Shown here in pieces: positions 24,086-32,348 of a DNA stretch of 64,000 bases. Origin of the DNA: Mycolicibacterium peregrinum (GTDB lineage Bacteria > Actinomycetota > Actinomycetes > Mycobacteriales > Mycobacteriaceae). The translations under genes were made by a program, and so were the position numbers. The notes under the pieces were generated by a model. The model had not been told where the DNA came from, did not search any database, and was given only the letters and a program-made list of their open reading frames with translations. The DNA lies in NCBI RefSeq assembly GCF_002102345.1, contig NZ_LQPP01000037.1, forward strand, positions 62,001 through 126,000, in the 5' to 3' direction. The first letter of the stretch is position 1, and each line of letters opens with the position of its first letter.

Positions 24086-25267
24086 CTAAACCTCGATGAC
24101 GACGGCGCCGCCCTGGCCGCCACCCGCGCACATCGCGGCGACGCCGATGCCGCCACCACGGCGCTGCAGTTCGTAGACGAGCGTGGTGACCATGCGGGCA
24201 CCAGAGGCGGCGATCGGATGTCCGAGGCTGCAACCGCTGCCGGAGAAGTTCACCAGCTCCTCGTCGAGCCCGTACTTGCGCACCGCGGCGATCGGCACCG
24301 AGGCGAATGCCTCGTTGATCTCCCACAACGCCACATCGGACGGCTTGAGCCCGGCCCGGCCGAGGACCTTGCCGATCACCTCGACGCCGCCGAGACCCGT
24401 GTCCTTGGCCGGGACGCCGACCGCACCCCAGGCCCGGACGGTGGCCAGCACATTGAGGTTCTCCGCGGCCGCATAGTCGTCACCGACCAACGCGACAGCA
24501 GCGGCAGCGTCGTTGGTGCCGCTGCTGTTGCCCGCGGTGATGGAGAATCCTTCGATCTCCGGGTGCAGGACCTTGAGTTCGGCCAGCTTCTCGGCGGTGG
24601 TGCCGCGACGCGGGTGCTCGTCGACACTGAACTCGATGACCGACCCGTCGGGCTGGTTCACCTTCAGCGGCACGATCTCGTCGAGGAACTTGCCCGCGTC
24701 GATCGCGGCGATGGCGCGCTGGTGCGACCGCGCCGCCCAGGCATCCATGTCCTCGCGGGTGATGCCGGCGGCCTGTGCGGTGTTCCAGCCGACCGTGATC
24801 GACATGTCGCGCATCGGCGCATCAGGGGTCTCGACGTGCGTCGGGGTCATCCACGGCTCGATGAACTCGATCTCGGGCCCGAAGCCGGGCACCCGCCACT
24901 TCATCAGCGGCGACGAGGACAGCGACTGCACACCGCCGGCCACCAGGACCCGCTCCATGCCGGAGCCGATCTGGGCCGACGCGTTACCGATGGCGGTGAG
25001 TGACCCAGCACAGTGCCGGTTGACGGCCTGGCCGGGCACCGACTCCCAGCCCAGCGCGTCGGCGGCGTAGCGCGCGATATCGCCGCCGCCGTAATTGGAT
25101 TCGGCGAAGATCAGGTCGTCGATGCTCTCTGGGGCGATCCCGGCACGACGCACGACGTCGGGCAGGACGGTGGTGATCAAGGTCTCCGGCGGCGTGTTGA
25201 CCAGCGTCCCCTTGAAGGAGCGGCCGATGGCGGTGCGGGCGGCACCGACGATTACGGGTGTGGGCAT
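24086..25267 (-). CDS. Acetyl-CoA acetyltransferase (thiolase, FadA-type)
   Basis: A 393-residue classical thiolase with all active-site blocks: nucleophile Cys in NRHCAGS (near 89), NEAFA, the His loop GCSLGHPIAASG, and the second Cys in AMCAGGGQGG. It cleaves 3-ketoacyl-CoA to a shortened acyl-CoA plus acetyl-CoA (or propionyl-CoA). In contrast to the thiolase-fold protein at 5027, the GHP motif is intact. The gene is alone on its strand before the terminator and is separated by 74 nt from the crotonase upstream. Confidence 0.92.
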   Translation of the reverse strand: MPTPVIVGAARTAIGRSFKGTLVNTPPETLITTVLPDVVRRAGIAPESIDDLIFAESNYGGGDIARYAADALGWESVPGQAVNRHCAGSLTAIGNASAQIGSGMERVLVAGGVQSLSSSPLMKWRVPGFGPEIEFIEPWMTPTHVETPDAPMRDMSITVGWNTAQAAGITREDMDAWAARSHQRAIAAIDAGKFLDEIVPLKVNQPDGSVIEFSVDEHPRRGTTAEKLAELKVLHPEIEGFSITAGNSSGTNDAAAAVALVGDDYAAAENLNVLATVRAWGAVGVPAKDTGLGGVEVIGKVLGRAGLKPSDVALWEINEAFASVPIAAVRKYGLDEELVNFSGSGCSLGHPIAASGARMVTTLVYELQRRGGGIGVAAMCAGGGQGGAVVIEV

Positions 25268-25341
25268 ATGAATCCGCCTTTACGATATCCAGTGATTATG
25301 TAAACGTAGCACCCACTGTAGGTGGGTCGGCATGTGGTTGG

Positions 25342-26217
25342 CTACTGCGGTTCCGGGACGTGAAAATGCTCGTCACGCAGCCGGAACGCCTCTTTGGTGC
25401 CATGTTGAGCCCGGGTCTTGACGAAATTGAACTCACCGGGCGAGAACTGCAGGTTGGTGCCGTAGGCGTGGAAGATGTAGCTGGCCACCTCCTCCCCCTG
25501 ATACGCCTGGCTCTGCTCGACGAGACGGAACGCCTCCTTGGCGATCACCACCCCGTCGGCGGGCATCTTGGCCGCCTTGGCCGCCCAGTACTGCGCCCGC
25601 GCCGTCACCTGGTCGGCATCGCAGGTATCGGTGAAGATGCCGAGGTGTTCGAGGGAGCCGGCGTCGACGATGTCGCCGGTGAGCAGCATCCGCCGGGCCA
25701 GCACCGGACCGAGGCGGTGGAAGAACATGTGCAGGCTGCCCAGGGCCGGGCCGAGGAACCGCGTCGCAGGCATCCCGATCTTGGTGTCACGGGCGATCAC
25801 CGAGATGTCGGTCATCAACGCCATCTCGAACCCCCCGCCGAGGGCGTAACCGCTGATCTCACCCACCGTGACCTTGGGGAAGCCCATGAAATTGTGGTAG
25901 AAGCCAAACGACTTGCGGTCCACCGTGAGTCGGCGTCGCTGGCTTGGCCGACTCTTCTTGGGCGCGGCGTCCTTCTTGCCTTCTTCTCCATACCAACCGT
26001 AAGCGTTGTTCATATCCGCGCCGGTGCTGAACACGCCCTCCGCACCGCGCAGCAGCACCACGGTCAGATCGTCGTCGTCGGCCACGATGTCGAGGTAGCG
26101 GGCCACCTCATCGCGCATCGCAGCGTCGTAGGAGTTGCGCTGCCTGGGATTGTTCAGCGTGATGGTGGCGATGCGGTGGTCCGCATCGACCTCGAACAGC
26201 ACCCGGTCATCTGTCAT
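25342..26217 (-). CDS. Enoyl-CoA hydratase/isomerase family protein
   Basis: A 291-residue crotonase with the oxyanion segments FSTGADMNNAY and EISGYALGGGFEM. A Lys/Arg-rich insert after the first (KKDAAPKKSRPSQRRR, about residues 80-97) is unusual. Helix 9 has GPALGSLHMFFHRLG in place of the common catalytic-Glu loop, so hydratase activity is not assured. ATG 26217 lies inside the end of the GntR gene (11-nt overlap), so the two are coupled. Confidence 0.88.
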   Translation of the reverse strand: MTDDRVLFEVDADHRIATITLNNPRQRNSYDAAMRDEVARYLDIVADDDDLTVVLLRGAEGVFSTGADMNNAYGWYGEEGKKDAAPKKSRPSQRRRLTVDRKSFGFYHNFMGFPKVTVGEISGYALGGGFEMALMTDISVIARDTKIGMPATRFLGPALGSLHMFFHRLGPVLARRMLLTGDIVDAGSLEHLGIFTDTCDADQVTARAQYWAAKAAKMPADGVVIAKEAFRLVEQSQAYQGEEVASYIFHAYGTNLQFSPGEFNFVKTRAQHGTKEAFRLRDEHFHVPEPQ

Positions 26218-26980
26218 GCGAAATCAACCTCGCTTCAATGGTTTTGTCGTTACCGGCGGCCAGCGTGGTGCGCCGGGCGGCGGTGAGATGGTCGGCCGCG
26301 AGCTTGGTGGCCCTGGCCGTATTTCCGTCGGTGATCGCGTCCACCAGCCGCTGGTGATCTAGCAGCGCCGCGCGCATGGTTTTCTCGGACATGCCGGCGC
26401 CGTCTTCCCCGGTCCACACCGACGACTCGTGCGTCGACCAGATCAATTCCAGCGAGCCGATGAGCAGGATCATCGGCTCGTTGCCACATCGGGACACCAG
26501 GGCTTCGTGGAACCTGCGGGCGTTTGGCACGTACTGCGAGGTGTCCTCGAACTGTGCCGCCTGCAGGTCGATCTCGGCCTGTAGGTATGGCACCACCTCG
26601 GCGGCACGGTCCTCCCGGTCCGCGCACATGCCCGCGCAGATCGGTTCGAGACGCAGCAGCGCCTCGCTCACGTCGGCGGGCGTGGCAGCGCGGGTCTGCA
26701 GCACCATGCCGATCATGTGGGCGGTGCGGTCAGCCGAGGGCATCTGCACCACGGCACCGCCGACGTTTCCGCGGCGCACCGAGATCAACCCGTCCGTCTC
26801 CAGCAGATGGATCGCCTCCCGCAACGCGGGCGGGCTGACCCCGAACTCCTGGAACAGGCTCTCCTGAGTGGGAAGGATGTCACCCTCACGCAGGCGGCCG
26901 GACAGGATGTCGTCGCGCAGTTTGGACGCCACGATCTCGGCAACCCGAGGCTGCCGGATGCGCCGCACGCGTCCTTCCAT
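26207..26980 (-). CDS. GntR-family regulator (FadR/FCD subfamily)
   Basis: A 257-residue regulator: an N-terminal winged helix (ESLFQEFGVSPPALREAIHL at about residues 37-56) and an all-helical FCD effector domain with candidate metal ligands (RRFHEALV, HQRLVDAI, ADHLTAARR). ATG 26980 follows GGAAAGG; a further 48 in-frame codons run into the divergent promoter. It is transcribed away from the crotonase trio at 27072 and co-transcribed with the crotonase at 25342. It probably represses both through the CTTGTACAAG palindrome at 27001. Confidence 0.9.
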   Translation of the reverse strand: MEGRVRRIRQPRVAEIVASKLRDDILSGRLREGDILPTQESLFQEFGVSPPALREAIHLLETDGLISVRRGNVGGAVVQMPSADRTAHMIGMVLQTRAATPADVSEALLRLEPICAGMCADREDRAAEVVPYLQAEIDLQAAQFEDTSQYVPNARRFHEALVSRCGNEPMILLIGSLELIWSTHESSVWTGEDGAGMSEKTMRAALLDHQRLVDAITDGNTARATKLAADHLTAARRTTLAAGNDKTIEARLISHDR

Positions 26981-27000
26981 CGACGACCTTTCCTTGCTAA

Positions 27001-27010
27001 CTTGTACAAG
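27001..27010. promoter_or_regulatory. GntR-type operator CTTGTACAAG
   Basis: A perfect 10-bp palindrome with the TTGT-ACAA core typical of GntR operators, 21 nt upstream of the GntR start and in the divergent promoter of the crotonase/ligase operon. Confidence 0.6.
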
Positions 27011-27028
27011 ATAGTAACCGCATCGCCT

Positions 27029-27045
27029 ACTGTATGGGCAACTGT
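27029..27045. promoter_or_regulatory. ACTGTAA-N3-TTACAGT-like site with overlapping direct repeat
   Basis: ACTGTAT-GGG-CAACTGT matches 10 of 14 half-site bases of the perfect TetR-type palindromes. The same stretch is also a direct repeat: ACTGTATGG at 27029-27037 and 27041-27049. It lies 27 nt upstream of the crotonase start at 27072, between the GntR operator and the gene. Confidence 0.35.
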
Positions 27046-27071
27046 ATGGATTCGGAAAGGCTGGATTCCAG

Positions 27072-27866
27072 GTGACTGACGGTTCGGTGACCACGTCCCG
27101 CGCGGACGCCACCCTGCGCATCACGCTCGACCGCCCGGCGCGGCGTAACTCGTTGAGCCATCAGATGATCGACGACCTGGTGACGATCCTGTCGGCAGCC
27201 GCCCACGATGACTCGCTGCGCGCCGTCGCCATCACCGGCGCCGCGGAGAACTTCTGCGCCGGAGCCGACTGGGTCGCCACCAACAGCACCGGAGAGCGAC
27301 CCCGTACCGGTGACCTGGTCCGGCGGATCCCACACACCGCGCACCGGATCATCGAGCTGGTTTCCACCATCCAGCTACCGGTGGTGTGCGCAGTGCGGGG
27401 CTGGGCGGTCGGATTGGGTTGCAACCTGGCCCTCGCCGCCGACTTCACCATCGCCGACACCGGGGCGACGTTCTGGGAACCGTTCATGAACCGGGGATTC
27501 ACCCCCGATTCAGGGGCGACCTGGCTGCTGCCACGGCTGGCGGGGGTGGCTCGGGCCAAGCGGATGCTGCTGCTCGGTGAGAAGGTCAACGGATCACAGG
27601 CGGCCGACTGGGGCCTGATCCACAGCGCGGTGCTCGCCGGCGAGTTGGATGCGGCAGTGGATTCGTTATTGGCGCGTCTGGCCGCCGGGCCGACCGTCGC
27701 GATCGGACTGGCCAAACAGGCCATTGCCTACGGCCAGCACGCCACCCTTACCCAGTCCATGAACCAAGAATTGTCCAACCTGGAACTCTCCTGCCGTACA
27801 GGCGATTTCAAAGAAGGCCTGGCCGCGTTCCGGGAACACCGCGATCCCGACTTCACCGGGCGATAA
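27072..27866 (+). CDS. Enoyl-CoA hydratase/isomerase (crotonase family), first of three
   Basis: A 264-residue crotonase with NFCAGADWVA and RGWAVGLGCNLAL oxyanion segments and the loop GFTPDSGATWLLPRLAG, typical of hydratase/isomerase paralogues. It starts with GTG 27072 and opens an operon of three crotonases and three acyl-CoA ligases. It is the most divergent of the three crotonases, so they are unlikely to be redundant. Confidence 0.9.
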   Translation: MTDGSVTTSRADATLRITLDRPARRNSLSHQMIDDLVTILSAAAHDDSLRAVAITGAAENFCAGADWVATNSTGERPRTGDLVRRIPHTAHRIIELVSTIQLPVVCAVRGWAVGLGCNLALAADFTIADTGATFWEPFMNRGFTPDSGATWLLPRLAGVARAKRMLLLGEKVNGSQAADWGLIHSAVLAGELDAAVDSLLARLAAGPTVAIGLAKQAIAYGQHATLTQSMNQELSNLELSCRTGDFKEGLAAFREHRDPDFTGR

Positions 27867-27875
27867 GAGGAATCG

Positions 27876-28682
27876 ATGACAGATTACGAGACCATCAAAT
27901 ACGAGGTGGACGGCCACAAGGCCACCATCACCCTGAATCGGCCCGACGCGCTCAACGCGCTGTCCCCGCACATGATCACCGAACTGCGGGCCGCCTACGA
28001 CAACGCCGAGAATGACGACAACGTCTGGCTGATGATCGTCACCGCCACCGGTCGGGCCTTCTGCACCGGCGCCGACGTCAAGGAGATCCCCGGCGACGGA
28101 AAGGTCGTCAATGAGAGGCCCTACCTGTCCACGTACGAACAGTGGGAGGCGCCGCAGGAGGGCACCCCGCCGTTTCGCACCATGGCCAAGCCAGTTGTGG
28201 TGGCGATCAACGGAATCTGCTGTGGCGCCGGACTGGACTGGGTCACCACCGGTGACATCGTGATCGCCTCGGACCAGGCGACGTTCTTCGACCCGCACGT
28301 CAGCATCGGTCTGGTCGCCGCCCGCGAAATGGTGCGCCTGGCCCGTGCCCTCCCCCGGTCGGTGGCGCTGCGGATGGCGCTGATGGGCAAGCACGAGCGC
28401 ATGACCGTCGAGCGCGCGTACGAACTCGGGTTGATCACCGAGATCGTCGAGCACGACAAACTGCTGGAACGTGCCCACGAGATCGCCGACACCGTGTGTC
28501 TCAATGCCCCACTGGCGGTTCGCGGAACCCGACTGGCCATTCACAAGACCCTGGATCTGCCGCTGCACGAAGGAGAGATCCTGGCCGAGACGTTCCGCGA
28601 GCGGGTGGTCCGCACCGAAGACGCGCTCGAAGGACCGCGAGCCTTCGTCGAGAAGCGCAAGCCCAACTGGCAGGCGCGGTAA
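27876..28682 (+). CDS. Enoyl-CoA hydratase/isomerase (crotonase family), second of three
   Basis: A 268-residue crotonase with AFCTGADVKEIPG and INGICCGAGLDWV. The helix-9 region (FFDPHVSIGLVAAREMVRLA) and MALMGKHERM are shared with the next gene (FFDSHVSAGLVSALEPIGLM, MALMGNDERV), so the two probably arose by tandem duplication. ATG 27876 is preceded by AGAGGAA and lies 9 nt after the previous stop. Confidence 0.9.
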   Translation: MTDYETIKYEVDGHKATITLNRPDALNALSPHMITELRAAYDNAENDDNVWLMIVTATGRAFCTGADVKEIPGDGKVVNERPYLSTYEQWEAPQEGTPPFRTMAKPVVVAINGICCGAGLDWVTTGDIVIASDQATFFDPHVSIGLVAAREMVRLARALPRSVALRMALMGKHERMTVERAYELGLITEIVEHDKLLERAHEIADTVCLNAPLAVRGTRLAIHKTLDLPLHEGEILAETFRERVVRTEDALEGPRAFVEKRKPNWQAR

Positions 28683-28688
28683 CAGGCA

Positions 28689-29462
28689 ATGGAGACGCTG
28701 CTCCTCGACTTCGACCACGAATCCCGGGTGGCCACGGTCACGCTGAACCGCCCCGAGGCCCTGAACTCGTTCAACCGCGCCATGTGCAACGACATGCGCG
28801 ACGCCTGGCATGCAATCAAGGACGATGAGAGCATCAACGCGGCGGTGCTACGGGCTGCCGGCGACCGGGCGTTCAGCGCCGGGTTGGACGTCAAATCAAG
28901 CTACGGACAACCCGAGATCGTCTGGAACCACGAGGATCCCGGTGAACTGCTGAGCCCCAAGTGGCAGAAGATGTGGAAGCCGGTGGTCTGCGCGGTACAG
29001 GGCATGTGCACCGCGGGTGCGCTGTACTTCGTCAACGAGGCCGACATCGTGATCTGCTCCCAGGAGGCGACCTTCTTCGATTCCCATGTCAGCGCCGGAC
29101 TGGTCTCGGCGCTGGAGCCGATCGGCCTGATGCGCCGGGTCGGCCTCGGCGATACGTTGCGGATGGCGTTGATGGGCAATGACGAACGGGTAAGCGCCGA
29201 GACGGCTCTGCGTATCGGCCTGGTCACCGAAGTCGTGGCCAGAGATCAGCTGTGGGACCGCGCACACGAGATCGCCGCCACGATCGCGGCGAAACCGCCG
29301 ACTGCCACCCAGGGCACGGTGAAGGCCATCTGGGAGTCCCTGGACAAGCCGTACCGTGCCGCGATGGACCAGGGCCTCATCTACACGCGACTGGGCAATC
29401 CGATCGCCAAGGCCGAGTTGGCCGAACGCCCCCTGCCCAAGACACAGACCCGGATCCGTTGA
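28689..29462 (+). CDS. Enoyl-CoA hydratase/isomerase (crotonase family), third of three
   Basis: A 257-residue crotonase, with AFSAGLDVKSSYG and VQGMCTAGALYFV. The first oxyanion segment has SAGLD where CAGAD is common, and the second has TAGA in place of GGG. These changes suggest altered substrate or a non-hydratase activity. Its TGA stop overlaps the ATG of the following ligase (TGATG). Confidence 0.88.
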   Translation: METLLLDFDHESRVATVTLNRPEALNSFNRAMCNDMRDAWHAIKDDESINAAVLRAAGDRAFSAGLDVKSSYGQPEIVWNHEDPGELLSPKWQKMWKPVVCAVQGMCTAGALYFVNEADIVICSQEATFFDSHVSAGLVSALEPIGLMRRVGLGDTLRMALMGNDERVSAETALRIGLVTEVVARDQLWDRAHEIAATIAAKPPTATQGTVKAIWESLDKPYRAAMDQGLIYTRLGNPIAKAELAERPLPKTQTRIR

Positions 29463-30910
29463 TGGCCCACCCGCTTTCGCGATGCATCGACGAGGTACTC
29501 GATCTCGACCCTGCCGCACCGGCCATCCAGTACGACGGCCAGTGGTTCACCTGGGGACAGGTCGCGACGCTCGCGCGGCGCATCGGTGCGTCGACGGCCG
29601 GCACGCGCGTCGGCATCCTCCTGCGCAACGAACCGGCGCACGTGGCAGCGCTACTCGGGGTGCTGGCCTCCGGCGGCACCGTCGTGGTGATCAATCCCTC
29701 CCGCGGCGACGAGCGCACCCGGGCCGACATCGAGACACTCGACCTGCCGGTACTCGTCGGCCTGGCCGAGGACATCGCCGCGCTGGCCTCACCCTCCCCC
29801 ACGACGACGACCGTGACGATCCGCGATCTCGAAACCGAGCCAGAGGTGGTTACCGCCCCGGATCCGACGCACGACGCCGGGCGACCAGGGGTGGCGGTGT
29901 GGATGTTGACCAGCGGCACCACCGGCCCGCCCAAACGCGTGGACCTGACGTACGACATGCTCGCCCGCAGCGTCATCGGCCGCGATCCCGAAAATTCCCC
30001 GGCACCAACCGAACTGCGACGCGGAGTAGCCATCGTCAACTCGCCTTTGGTCCACGTCGGCGGCGTGTTCCGGGTCCTGTTGTGCATCGCCGAGGCACGG
30101 CCGTTCGTCCTGCTGCCCAAATTCGAGCTCCAGCGCTGGGCCGATGCCGTGCGGGAGCACCAGCCGCGAGCGGTGTCACTGGTTCCGGCCGCACTGCGCA
30201 TGGTGCTGCACTCCGACCTCACCCGCGACGACCTCGCCGGCATCCGCGCGGTCACCTCCGGCACCGCCCCGCTGTCGGCCGACGATGCCGATGCGTTCAC
30301 CGAGAAGTTCGGCATCCCGGTATTGACCTCCTACGCCGCAACCGAGTTCGGTGGCGGGGTGGCGAGCTGGACGCTGGCCGATCACCAGAAGCATTGGAAG
30401 GACAAGCGGGGCAGTGTCGGCCGCGCCAATCCCGGTGCCCGGCTGCGCGTCGTCGACGAGGACGGCAGTCCGCTGGGGTCGGATGAGCACGGGCTGTTGG
30501 AGGTCAAGCCGGCGCAGTTCGACGCCGACGCGGACTGGATACGAACCACCGACCTGGCCCGCATCGATGCCGACGGATTCGTCTGGATACTCGGTCGCGC
30601 CGACCAGGCCATCATCCGCGGTGGATTCAAGGTGATGCCCGACGATGTGCGGACCGCCCTTGAGAGCCACCCCGCGGTGCGCGGCGCGGCGGTGATCGGC
30701 ATTCCCGATGAGCGCCTCGGTGAGACGCCGGTGGCGATGGTCGAGCTGCGCATGCCTGCCCCCTCGGCCGAACTCACCGACTATCTGCAGGGACGGCTGG
30801 CCCGATACGAGATCCCCACGCGGATCGCAATTGTGGACGCCATCCCGCGTACGCCGTCGGGCAAGGCCGACCTGGGTGCCGTCCGCGAGCACTTCGCCAC
30901 CGGTGGCTGA
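29462..30910 (+). CDS. ANL-superfamily acyl-CoA ligase with altered P-loop
   Basis: A 482-residue AMP-forming ligase. The ATP motif reads TSGTTGPPKRVD, with Arg where the family has Gly (PKG). The A5 block is YAATEFGGG, A7 is RTTDLARIDADG, and the C-terminal catalytic Lys lies in TPSGKADL. It is a paralogue of 43794-45284, which has the same PPKR change. ATG 29462 overlaps the crotonase stop by one base and the next ligase starts 8 nt before its stop. It would activate a free acid to a CoA thioester for the preceding crotonases. Confidence 0.87.
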   Translation: MAHPLSRCIDEVLDLDPAAPAIQYDGQWFTWGQVATLARRIGASTAGTRVGILLRNEPAHVAALLGVLASGGTVVVINPSRGDERTRADIETLDLPVLVGLAEDIAALASPSPTTTTVTIRDLETEPEVVTAPDPTHDAGRPGVAVWMLTSGTTGPPKRVDLTYDMLARSVIGRDPENSPAPTELRRGVAIVNSPLVHVGGVFRVLLCIAEARPFVLLPKFELQRWADAVREHQPRAVSLVPAALRMVLHSDLTRDDLAGIRAVTSGTAPLSADDADAFTEKFGIPVLTSYAATEFGGGVASWTLADHQKHWKDKRGSVGRANPGARLRVVDEDGSPLGSDEHGLLEVKPAQFDADADWIRTTDLARIDADGFVWILGRADQAIIRGGFKVMPDDVRTALESHPAVRGAAVIGIPDERLGETPVAMVELRMPAPSAELTDYLQGRLARYEIPTRIAIVDAIPRTPSGKADLGAVREHFATGG

Positions 30911-32348
30911 CACGCTGGCCGCTCTGCTCTCCGGCCTGCGCGACCGGGGTGATCATCCCCTGCTGATCTGCGACGACAGCCGGATCAGCTACGCAGAGGC
31001 CGAGATCCGTTCGGCCTCGGTGGCTCGGGGCCTGATCCAGCTGGGGGCAGGCAAGGGCACACACGTCGGGCTGCTCTATCCGAACGGCGTCGACTTCGTG
31101 GTGGCCATGCTGGCCGCTGCGCGAATCGGCGCCGTCGTGGTGCCGTACTCCACGTTTTTCACCGCAGCCGAGCTAAACACTCAACTGCGCGACAGCGATA
31201 CCGCGATCCTGATGTCGGCACGCTCCTACCGCAATCACGACTATGCGCAACGGCTTTCCGGTATCGACGGCCCGTGCCTGCGGCACGTGGTGTTCGAGAT
31301 GCCCCGCGCCGACGTTCCGGCACTGGCCGAATTCGAAGACGACGTCGACGGCTGCGACCCGCTGGCCATCGTCTACACCTCAGGCTCGACCGGCCCGCCG
31401 AAAGGGGCCGTGCATACTCACGCTTCGCTGATCGGCCATCAACGCAACCTCAACACGATCCGTGGGCTGACGAGCTCTGATCGGCTCTTCTGCAATTCAC
31501 CGTTCTTCTGGATCGGAGGTTTCGCGTTCGGTCTGCTGGCCACCATGTCCGCCGGTGCCACCCTGATCTGCTCGAACGCCACCGACCCGGCGCTCACCCT
31601 CGACCTCATCGAGGCCGAGAGACCTACTGTCACCAATGGTTTCGTCGCCGGGATCGCACATCTCACGCACCACCCGAGCTACCCCGGCCGGAACTTCACG
31701 GCCCGTCGCGGCAACCTCTACCCGATCATGGCGCCCGATGTGCGTCCGCGGGATCCCGAGCTACGCCACAACATGCTCGGTATGACGGAATCCGGCAGCG
31801 TCGTGCTGCTCGACGGTGACGAGACCGATCAACCCGAGCACCAGCGCGGCAGCTACGGCAGGCCGGCTCCCGGGTTCGAGACCAAGCTGCTGGAGACGGG
31901 CGAACTGTGTATCCGGGGCCCTCACATGATGCAGGGCTACTACGGGCACAGCAGAGAGGACTGTTTCGACCCCGACGGCTGGTTCCACACCGGAGACCTG
32001 GTGCGCGTGGACCGGGACGGATACTTCTACTTCCTCGGTCGCGCAGGCTCGATGATCAAGACGGCGGGTGCCAATGTGACACCCGGAGAGGTGGAAAAAG
32101 CCCTCGCGACACTGGGGTTCAGCGCGCATGTGCTCGGTCTTCCCGACGCGATGCGCGGCCAGACCGTCGCCGCCGTGATCGTCACCGAAACTCCGGTCGA
32201 CTTCGACGCGATACGTCAAGCGCTACGCGACATGTTGTCGGCGTACAAGATCCCGCGGAAATTCGCGGTCTGCCCACCCGCCGAGCTGCCGACGCTGTCG
32301 AGCGGCAAGGTCGACATGCCGGCGCTGGTGAGGCTGTTCGATGTCTGA
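30903..32348 (+). CDS. AMP-forming acyl-CoA ligase, second of three
   Basis: A 481-residue ANL ligase with canonical motifs: YTSGSTGPPKGAVHTH, NMLGMTESG, FHTGDLVRVDRDG and the catalytic Lys in LSSGKVDM. GTG 30903 overlaps the end of the preceding ligase by 8 nt (GTGGCTGA); longer frames run inside that gene. Likely a fatty-acid or aromatic-acid CoA ligase; it differs clearly from its neighbours, so the three probably activate different acids or act in sequence. Confidence 0.88.
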   Translation: MADTLAALLSGLRDRGDHPLLICDDSRISYAEAEIRSASVARGLIQLGAGKGTHVGLLYPNGVDFVVAMLAAARIGAVVVPYSTFFTAAELNTQLRDSDTAILMSARSYRNHDYAQRLSGIDGPCLRHVVFEMPRADVPALAEFEDDVDGCDPLAIVYTSGSTGPPKGAVHTHASLIGHQRNLNTIRGLTSSDRLFCNSPFFWIGGFAFGLLATMSAGATLICSNATDPALTLDLIEAERPTVTNGFVAGIAHLTHHPSYPGRNFTARRGNLYPIMAPDVRPRDPELRHNMLGMTESGSVVLLDGDETDQPEHQRGSYGRPAPGFETKLLETGELCIRGPHMMQGYYGHSREDCFDPDGWFHTGDLVRVDRDGYFYFLGRAGSMIKTAGANVTPGEVEKALATLGFSAHVLGLPDAMRGQTVAAVIVTETPVDFDAIRQALRDMLSAYKIPRKFAVCPPAELPTLSSGKVDMPALVRLFDV

